A DNA stretch of 64,000 nt from Nipponacmea schrenckii (taxonomy: Eukaryota; Mollusca; Gastropoda; Lottiidae): NCBI GenBank assembly GCA_030562195.1, contig JAUJPP010000012.1, forward strand, positions 19,344,001-19,408,000, in the 5' to 3' direction. The first letter of the stretch is position 1. Every line of letters starts with the position of its first letter. Below are positions 57,901 to 64,000 of this stretch, in pieces. A program made the translations under genes and the position numbers. Under the pieces are notes generated by a model that was given only the letters and a program-made list of their open reading frames with translations, was not told where the DNA came from and ran no database searches.

Positions 57901-60900
57901 ATTACTTAGTTTTTTGGATATCAATTTATTTTTTTATGTTATTTATGGTAGCAGGTATATTTACTGATGAATAGAGCTCTTACAGACCAAATTCATTCTA
58001 AGACCTATTAACCCTTGAAGGATCTAAAAGGGCGAAACAGGTTGAAAAACGGAAAATGTTTTTTTATTTTTAAAGGAAAATATCTTAAAATATGTCTACA
58101 TATCAAGCCCCACAGCTCTTATCTAATCTAATTTAGTTATTCTGAACCTATTCGTATTCTTATGTTCTGTTGAGGAAAATTCATAAGATTCTGTGTTGAC
58201 AAAAATTAAAGATTTCATAGGACCCATTGGCAACTGATAAGCCTTACTTGGCGTGGTTTCTAAAATAACTCAGTACTATATAGTACCAACTGCCAATCAT
58301 ACCACTAATTGTAATACTTACCAATATAGGATAAGTTCTAACAACTACTATATCTATAGTACCAATCATACCACCATTACTATGTAAAGATGTTATAGGT
58401 ACTATCAATGGTCTAGGATCAGATTGGTAGCCTAGTCTGGTATACCAGCTTACTGGTCTAGTAGAATTATAACATACTTTCAACTGCAATGACTCAGGTA
58501 TCTGAAAATATAATATGTTATGAAGTCATGAAAAAGTATGAGTGATATTTAATGAAGTCATGAATAAGTATGTGTAATGTGCAATGAACAAGAATGAGTG
58601 ATATGTAATGAAGTCATGAACAAGTATGTGTGGAGATAGTAATGATAGTTTAACTTTTTGGGGGGAAAAAGTATGAGTAATATATAACGAACAAGAATGA
58701 GTGATATGTATTGAAGAAATGAACAAGTATGAGTGGAATGTAATGAAGTAATGAACAAGTATAAGTAATGTGTAATGTTTAATGAACAAGAATGAGTGAT
58801 ATGTAATGGAGTCATGAACAAGTATGAGTGGAATGTAATGAAGTCATGAACAAGTATGAGTAATGTGTAATGAAGTCATGAACAAGTATGAGTAATGTGT
58901 AATTAACAAGAATGCGTGATAAGTAATGAAATCATGAACAAGTATGAGTAGCATGTAATGAAGTCATCAACAAGTATGAGTGGAATGCAATGAAGTAATG
59001 AACAAGTATGAGTGGAATGTAATGAACAAGTATGAGTAATGTGTAATGAAAAAGAATGAGTGATATGTAATGAAGTCATGAACAAGTAGTTTAAAGTACA
59101 TATCTATTCTGCAAGTGAAATGTAATGAAAGTATGAAAAAGAATGAGTGATATATAATGATATAGTTCGATGGAGCTCAAGCAGATGGTAAATATTTTGA
59201 TGACCTACCTCAAGGGGAGAACATGCATCTTGAGAACCAACTAATTCAGCACCAGTAGTAACTATTTTCTGACCAATGACTAGACGTTGTTTATGGACTA
59301 GATCTAGTAATGGTGTATCTAGACTAGCTCTGATACTGTACCAACCATCTGTAACTTCTACAGCTGTACCTTGGTCTAATTGTTTAATGTCACATATACA
59401 TAATACTAATCTTTTACTAGCTGTATCATCTCTCTCCACTATCTTCTTAATACAAGATCTGGAAAGTTATTAATGTTTACTGACGAGGAATATTACCACT
59501 CCAGAAAAAGGGGCCTCATATAGATTGAATGCATACTTTATGAAATATAATACTTCCAGCCAAAGCCATGCTTGAAAGGCTGTGGGGTTCAATAGCACAG
59601 CGGTTAGAGCGTTGGTGCTTTATGTCATGATGTCATTTGCTTGGATAAGTTGAAAATGTCGGACGTGAGTTCTAATCTCGACCGGAGTGTGAAAGTCCAA
59701 TGACCTTGAGTAAGTCATCTTCACTCACAGCTGTAAATGGGTACGGATAATCCGGGAAAGATCAATGCCAAGATGTTTGGCCAAAGACCAGCTGGTAGAA
59801 AGGATCCCTGTCTAAGAACTTGTGAACCTAAGTTGTTATCCTTGTAAAATATAGCTGTTTCTTTCTTTTTTTCTTTTTTGAGAATTGGTTACAATAAATA
59901 AAAGGTTTGACAAAGATTCAAATCAGCTTCATCGAGTTATATTTTTTAATGAAACTTGTTTGTGGAGGTAATAAACTGGTCATTTTTGACAAATATTCTA
60001 AATGCATCGACATTCATAGGTGTTATGATAAATTATGAATTATCATGTGGCAGGTGTTCAAAGCCTTAAGCAAAATGGTCTATTTCATAGATTCTATTAG
60101 TTTATAGCATTCTAACATTTCTAGAATTATTAGTGTTGTGAAAGACTCATGGAATAAATCTATCGATTATCTAGTAAGGAAGTTATGCGAATAGAACACC
60201 TTATAACGCAAGAAGGTCAGTTCATAGATTCTATAATTAGTAATATTGATATACTATATTAAGTTTAGTAGAAAATCTACTTCATTTTGAAATATCTAGC
60301 ATAAAAATACTATTGAATTGTGAAATAATAGTTTTACGGCCTATTTCTGCACCTAATTCTAATGGTTTGTGAAAGTTATTGCCGACATCTTATAAAGTCG
60401 TGTGATGGTCAAAGCTACTCATAGTAGCTATCAAATAGATCTATAATGATTATAAACTTTACAGATAGTTAGTTAAATCAGCAATTCTAGTTATATTATC
60501 AAGAAATATACATATTACATTATATTATATATATAGTTTTACGTATACTCTTTGCATATGGGCTAATTTAAGCGGAATAAAGATTATTGTTGATCACTAC
60601 TATCTTACTAAGTCTATCAAAGGACATACTTAATTTCCATACTACTCCATCTATACAATTGATTATAAACATTGCTAAGATATTAGTGAAAATCTACACC
60701 TTCCATAGTATTGAAATGATCTACAAAATATCACATATTTACATTTATTATATTATATACTGTTTGTTATTCAGTATGAGTTCCCCTTATAGTTCCAATC
60801 AGGGCTGTTGATTTATTTTTTCCCAGCCGGACATTTTTTAAATGATGTTTTGTTGATGTCAAAACTACTACACTAAGTACTATTCAAATAGTATCCAACT

Positions 60901-63900
60901 GAACTTCCAATGCATTATACAATTTTTACAGATAGTTATTAAAAATTGCAGAAGATTTCAGAATTTTTACAAAGAGAAATAACACTCCATGTACTTGAAT
61001 ATTATCAATATATAACTAAATCTATTATAAATCTAATTTTCTAAACCTTACGCCTTGTATTAACTCGAATCTTTACTTTCTGATCTAGGACAGTACCTTA
61101 ATGAGAGTACATTCCCTTCACTCTCTAACAGAAATGTTTAAAATAGAAAGTGTATACATGTTCTACTGTTATACCAAAATATCACAGCAAAATAAATTGC
61201 ACCAATAGGGTTAATGTAGACAGGCTGTACAATATGTAACAAGTGAAATTAGCACGGCAGCATAAGCCTAATCTTTTATGACTTCTTACACTTTCAAACT
61301 TCTTACTTGTAAAATTCATCTTTTCCTGCAAAACCATGATTATCAGGAATCAGAATGGCACCATCTCCAACTAATATATCCTTGTTAAGACTTCCAGGAT
61401 AGAAGTCTGAGAGTTGGAATCTGTGTTCTACTGCTGTTGAAGATCTTACAGTAAGAGTTGATTCCAAACAACCAAGTCTTAAAAGCTGAAGATATATTGA
61501 AAACTCTGAAGATTATACTTCCCCTGGTAATTGATCAATTTATTATCATGAGCACATCAAAGAATTCAAAAACAAGGGCAATAACTCATAGTGAATAATT
61601 TTCGATTAGATTTTCAATAGGGATTATCCTTGAGTGATTACAAAGACTCACAACAAGTTTTGTTAAAAAAAAAACAACCTTAAAAAGTAAATCAAACTGG
61701 TTAATTGTAGATTTGATGGACAACTCAATTACCTCTTTTCTTGTCAAATTCTCTCTGTTAAGATCTTCATACTTAATACTGGATGTTCTTTCACGTTTCA
61801 TAGTGCTCAATTGTCCAGGCAGAGGTCTAGTTTTCCTTTTCTTTTTATAACGAATTATCTTTTCTTGCTTCATTCTAGCTTCCACCAGATAGCACTCCCT
61901 GACTTCAGAATCCACTTGGACTTCCTTCCTTTCAGGAGAACGGGGACATTTCAAGAGAGATGCTTCTTTGTCATGGAATTCAGGTTTTACTGGAGTTCCA
62001 CCAAGTTTCAGAGACCTCTTTGCTAAAAATGGCGCTGACTTTTTGACAGGTTGAGAATAATCAACTGCCTTATTATCAGGCGTAGATTCTGTTTTTCTGT
62101 ATGGTGTTTGAAATTTAGATTTTTCTGAGCTTTTGTGTTGACCCAATAAACTGTCCAACTGATCTTCATATGTTGTTTTCCTATATCGAGATGAAATGTT
62201 ACACAAATGATTCGACGATTAAAAATAATTTCTTACGAAATCTGAATTGTTCCATTATTTTTTAAAGGAATAAAAGGTGTTTCAGCTTTTTCTCAATCAG
62301 CTGATAAAGCTCAATTTCTCTTTTGATTCTTATCACGATATATATTGATGTATCGCGTTACGACATGCTGTAACAGGTGTTGGGTAGCGCTAAGTCTTGT
62401 AGCACTTCATCATGAAGAGTTGAGAGTAGGAATCACGTGGCTTTTTTCAGTTTTTACCAATCAAAATCTGTTAATAATACAGTTAGATTTTAACCAGTCA
62501 TATCTTGCGATATAATATGCGTATTGGGGCACGTTTCGTATCGCGATACATTGATTCAGTGATATATCGTGCCAGAACTACTTATTATCAGTGGCTGAAC
62601 CTGATATTTGAATTCCATTCTAAAACCTGTAATGTATGGCTTCGTAAGCTGACGAAACAAATACTTCCAGCGACGAGAAAACTTTATTTATTGGGCTAAA
62701 GGCAGTTTTCACCAATACTTATAAGATCAAGAGAAATGTAATGTATGGGAGAAAGTCTAACCTAGGATCAATAGTGGTAGATAATACAGGATGATGTCTA
62801 GAACCTCTATCTAAATAATGTTGTTCAGGGTAACTATATACTGGTTTACTGCTCATATTCACTCGGTCTTCTGAAAAACCTGCAATAAAAATAGTTGCCT
62901 TCTCTCCTTGTAAGGTTAATAATGATGCTGTATGCAATAAGGGAAAATTTGGCAACCATGGCTTTTATTTTTGTCAAAAGATCTTATACATGCTACATGG
63001 GGTTCAGTTTCTTGTCAAATCTGAACAACTACTTCTATTTTTCAAGTCCTTTTCTCCTATCTGCATTACATAAAAAAAAGAACCATGCAGGGCTTTACTG
63101 TTAACCTTTAATCTCATTAAAAAACTGAGGCAAACATATTAATTTCAATGAGAAGAATAGAAGAATGACCAAGTAAAAGTAATAGAAGAAATTGAATGAA
63201 TGCCTCAGTATATTTTGAGCAGACATTTTGCACAAAAAGTTACATTAGCTAATCATACTGAAATCTCAGTTAAGTCTAGCCACCATAATTTATGCTATTG
63301 ATAAAACCATTAATATTTTTGTATAAAAACTGACCTGGTTTACCCTGAATAATGTTAGATGTATTATTTGTTGGTTGTGGATAAACTGGTTTTCTCTTAT
63401 CTGGTGTCACAAAACATGGTTTAATAGGCTTGGGAAGATTCTCTTTCTTTGATACCAATTGTTGTCTTGGATCAGAACAAACAATAACACTTGAGGAGGC
63501 ATTATTGTTATTGTTGTTTGAAAAGTCTAGAGGCATATATTGAGCATTTTTAGCAGAGGCATTGATTGATTCAGCCTCTACTGGAAGATATGTACTGTCT
63601 TTGAATTTATCTTGAACATGTTTCAAAGAGGCATTATCTACTGTTATTCCTTTACCAGAGGCAGTTTGAAATAAATTGGTTGATGCTTTTGAAGATGTCG
63701 CATCTTGGAAAATTTCTTGAACATGTTTCAAGGAGGCATTATCTACTGTTATTCCTTTACCAGAGGCAGTTTGAAATAAATTGGTTGATGCTTTTGAAGA
63801 GGTTTTATCTTTGAATATATCTTGAACATGTTTTAAAGAGGCATTATCAACCGTTATTCCTTTACCAGAGGCAGTTTGAAATAAATTGGTGGATGCTTTT

Positions 63901-64000
63901 GAAGATGTCTCATCTTTGAAAATTTCTTCAACATGTTTCAAAGAGGCATTATCTACTGTTATTCCTTTACCAGAGGCAGTTTGAAATAAATTGGTGGATG
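48973..64000 (-). CDS. BRCA2: BRCA2, homologous-recombination mediator (5' end outside window)
   Basis: Minus-strand exons: (64000)-63344, 62879-62762, 62180-61733, 61485-61307, 59458-59209, 58501-58322, 57126-56976, 56025-55913, 55241-55125, 54566-54485, 53942-53846, 53017-52909, 52143-52055, 51318-51240, 50861-50679, 50405-50325, 49236-48973. Phases agree at each junction, giving about 1,065 aa. In order: BRC repeats (LFQTASGK), a basic linker ([15 protein letters not shown]), the start of the helical domain ([21 protein letters not shown]), OB1 ([63 protein letters not shown]), OB2 with the tower ([13 protein letters not shown] through [13 protein letters not shown] and [12 protein letters not shown]), [22 protein letters not shown]3, and a tail [20 protein letters not shown] that resembles the human C-terminal RAD51-binding region around Ser3291. 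BRCA2 loads RAD51 on ssDNA. The second half of the helical domain was not found between 61,307 and 59,458; skipping it keeps the frame (phase 2 to phase 2). Confidence 0.93.
49840..50190 (-). mobile_element. SINE family 2, minus orientation, in BRCA2 intron
   Basis: Contains GCGGCATTAGCCTACTC, AACATGCACAGCCTGTAG, CCAGTCCCTCCTACCTACATCACTGAC and the tRNA-like end GATTGAACACTGGACCTTCAGG...ACTCACTGAG. A second partial tRNA-like head follows to about 50,305. Confidence 0.7.
50540..50665 (+). mobile_element. tRNA-related SINE (family 3)
   Basis: GTTGGCCAAGTGGTCTAGACGG (A-box-like) and GATCGCTGGTTCAAATTAGA (B-box-like) are spaced as in Leu/Ser-type tRNAs. The tail ATTAGATGATTCTGTGCTGTT recurs at about 32,797. 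It lies in a BRCA2 intron, just beside the exon at 50,679. Confidence 0.55.
51000..51190 (+). repeat. Helitron-like core fragment in BRCA2 intron
   Basis: GTCAAGGGCAATAACTCCAA followed by CACCGACGGACGGACAGGGGTGA, the core-to-microsatellite transition of the family at 1-1,515, without the terminal hairpin. Confidence 0.5.
51600..52010. other. Inverted ATTAATGCG-type segments in BRCA2 intron
   Basis: GCTAGATAGAAATTAATGCATTAAATGCGA (about 51,590) and its counterpart CGCATTAATTTGTTGATGCATTAATTTCTAGC (about 51,980-52,011) are imperfect inverted repeats about 420 bp apart. This may be a short inverted-repeat element; GCATTAATTTGTA also recurs inside. No coding region is seen. Confidence 0.4.
52318..52672 (-). 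mobile_element. SINE family 2, minus orientation, in BRCA2 intron
   Basis: Nearly complete: CTACTCTTCTGCACCTAATGAGCTAATGAAG at the tail end through GTCGAGGGATCTTTAACGTGC to the tRNA-like GGGATTGAACCCTGGACCTTCAGG head. Confidence 0.8.
53065..53395 (-). mobile_element. SINE family 2, minus orientation, in BRCA2 intron
   Basis: Same body as the copy 750 bp to the left (CTGCACCTTAGGGGCTAACGAAG, CCGACCTGCATCACTGACAAGG, GGGATTAAACCCGGGACCTTCAGG). The head still has a recognisable B box on the minus strand. Confidence 0.8.
54060..54420. repeat. Degenerate ~20 bp tandem repeat
   Basis: Many imperfect copies of TTCCATGTAAATATACTT. It lies in the BRCA2 intron downstream of the exon at 54,566-54,485, ending about 65 bp after its donor. 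Confidence 0.8.
54620..54970 (-). mobile_element. Diverged SINE family 2 copy in BRCA2 intron
   Basis: Weaker match (CTGAATGGTCTGATGAAGATG, GGATCTTTAACATGCACAGG, TTGAATTCCGAACCTTCAGGTTAGC). The tRNA-like end is then triplicated: GATTGAACTCTGAACCT recurs three times to about 55,060 at ~47 bp spacing. Confidence 0.65.
55367..55687. mobile_element. MITE (family B) in BRCA2 intron
   Basis: Contains TAACAGATTTCCTTAAAATC, GAAAAACGCTTAATCAATTTATTAAGCG and GGATAATTACTTAGTTTTTT, as in the 57,695 and 44,846 copies. Termini are eroded. Confidence 0.7.
55796..55892. repeat. 12 bp tandem repeat (TGATGTTATTA)
   Basis: Seven to eight copies of ATGATGTTATT / ATGATGTTACT, a simple ~12 bp repeat ending about 20 bp past a BRCA2 donor (exon end 55,913). 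Confidence 0.85.
56134..56620. mobile_element. Solo LTR with 5 bp target-site duplication
   Basis: The element starts TGTGACAACCCC and ends GGGGTGTGACA, giving TG...CA termini with a short inverted repeat. CATAA lies immediately on both sides (56,129-56,133 and 56,621-56,625). It is 487 bp long, has higher GC than its surroundings and encodes no retroviral-type protein, so this is a recombined solo LTR, probably of a Ty3/gypsy-like element given the 5 bp duplication (inference). It sits in a BRCA2 intron; the small open frame at its right end is not a gene. Confidence 0.8.
57695..58016. mobile_element. MITE (family B), best-preserved copy, in BRCA2 intron
   Basis: Termini AAAAGGGATAATAGGTCTTAG and TTCTAAGACCTATTAACCCTT are inverted repeats. 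The centre AAAAACGCTTAATCAATTTATTAAGCGTTTTT forms a strong hairpin. No coding capacity is seen. Confidence 0.8.
58515..59160. repeat. Degenerate minisatellite in BRCA2 intron
   Basis: About 20 imperfect copies of GAACAAGTATGAGTAATGTG / TAATGAAGTCAT with a ~25-35 bp period, filling the intron between the exons at 59,209 and 58,501. Long minus-strand frames rich in HITHSC are translation of the repeat. Confidence 0.85.
59583..59872 (+). mobile_element. tRNA-derived SINE (family 1), best copy
   Basis: The A-box region is AATAGCACAGCGGTTAGAGC and the B-box region GAGTTCTAATCTCGACC, about 60 bp apart. The body includes GAAAATGTCGGACGTGAG and GACCAGCTGGTAGAAAGGATCC. The tail is T-rich (TTTCTTTCTTTTTTTCTTTTTT). 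It is antisense in a BRCA2 intron. Confidence 0.8.
60400..60950 (-). other. Diverged repeats with broken matches to the BRCA2 helical domain
   Basis: On the minus strand, about 60,735-60,600 holds, in changing frames, [11 protein letters not shown] and VVWKL in the order of the family motif GVD...VYNHYRWIIWKL. It has an in-frame stop and at least one frame shift. A second tract (about 60,470-60,410) reads VYNHYR then breaks. A third (about 60,925-60,860) shares nucleotide words (AACTATCTGTAAA, AGTAGTTTTGAC) with the second, so these may simply be copies of an unrelated repeat. Treated as unresolved. Confidence 0.25.
62300..62600. other. BRCA2 intron with inverted CGATATAT motifs
   Basis: CACGATATATATTGATGTATCGCG (about 62,335) and GTATCGCGATACATTGATTCAGTGATATATCGTG (about 62,540-62,572) are inverted relative to each other. 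This suggests a small decayed palindromic element. Nothing coding is seen. Confidence 0.35.
63600..64000 (-). repeat. Tandem 105 bp repeats encoding BRC motifs
   Basis: Four in-phase copies (the first cut by the window edge) of a 105 bp, 35-residue unit. Each has [17 protein letters not shown] followed by KHV(Q/E)(E/D)IF. The FxTASGK core is the RAD51-contacting part of BRC motifs. The word GTTATTCCTTTACCAGAGGC recurs exactly every 105 bp, at about 63,643, 63,748, 63,853 and 63,958. Confidence 0.92.

Noticed and set aside
58526..59085. HITHSC-rich minus-strand frames
   Set aside because: Translation of the degenerate minisatellite in a BRCA2 intron.
59583..59700. Possible functional tRNA gene
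   Set aside because: A and B boxes are present but the arms do not form a cloverleaf, and the same sequence is repeated with a shared non-tRNA body, so it is a SINE head.
60400..60735. Calling an intact BRCA2 helical-domain exon here
   Set aside because: The matches ([19 protein letters not shown]) fall in different frames with stops, and related sequence is repeated nearby, so chance or an unrelated repeat cannot be excluded.

Overview
The window is AT-rich animal DNA with short, widely spaced exons, canonical GT-AG introns and heavy repeat content. The gene set (SPOUT1/CENP-32, a microsomal cytochrome P450, SLIRP, SMIM14 and BRCA2) is metazoan. The repeats (elements with a ~160 bp tandem core, GGAC-type microsatellite and a terminal ATACGYCCACAT hairpin; tRNA-derived SINEs; short palindromic and TIR elements) look like those of molluscs. 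A mollusc is my best guess. It rests on remembered repeat style and not on a search.

Layout. 1-1,515: tandem-core Helitron-like element. 1.6-4.3 kb: a ladder of short exon-like units, each ending in a strong 5' splice site, with no convincing reading frame. 4.6-5.1 kb: first of four copies of a TTAA-bounded MITE. 6.0-18.5 kb: a satellite block with two interleaved families, a 354 bp monomer carrying a perfect 18 bp palindrome and a ~179 bp monomer that switches orientation near 8,226 and forms a three-monomer higher-order repeat.

19.1-25.9 kb (minus): a complete SPOUT1 gene, 10 coding exons, 373 aa. 26.8-37.9 kb (plus): a complete cytochrome P450, 12 exons, 508 aa, arranged head-to-head with SPOUT1. 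39.9-40.2 kb (minus): SLIRP, one coding exon of 88 aa. 41.0-41.2 kb (minus): a relic resembling a MULE transposase. 42.57-46.1 kb (plus): SMIM14, with a likely promoter and first exon at 42.6 kb, one coding exon of 103 aa and a long 3' UTR. 48.97-64.0 kb (minus): the 3' two thirds or so of a BRCA2 gene. It runs from tandem BRC repeats at the right edge, through part of the helical domain, OB1, OB2 with the tower, and OB3, to the C-terminal RAD51-binding tail. Its 5' end lies beyond the window.

All exon boundaries were read by eye from splice sites, reading-phase continuity and remembered family sequences. The five genes are unrelated housekeeping or metabolic genes and form no operon-like unit. 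The most unusual items are the exon-like ladder, the MITE family carrying a promoter/first-exon/donor-like cassette, the satellite architecture, a predicted GC-AG intron in SPOUT1, and a missing helical-domain segment in BRCA2.
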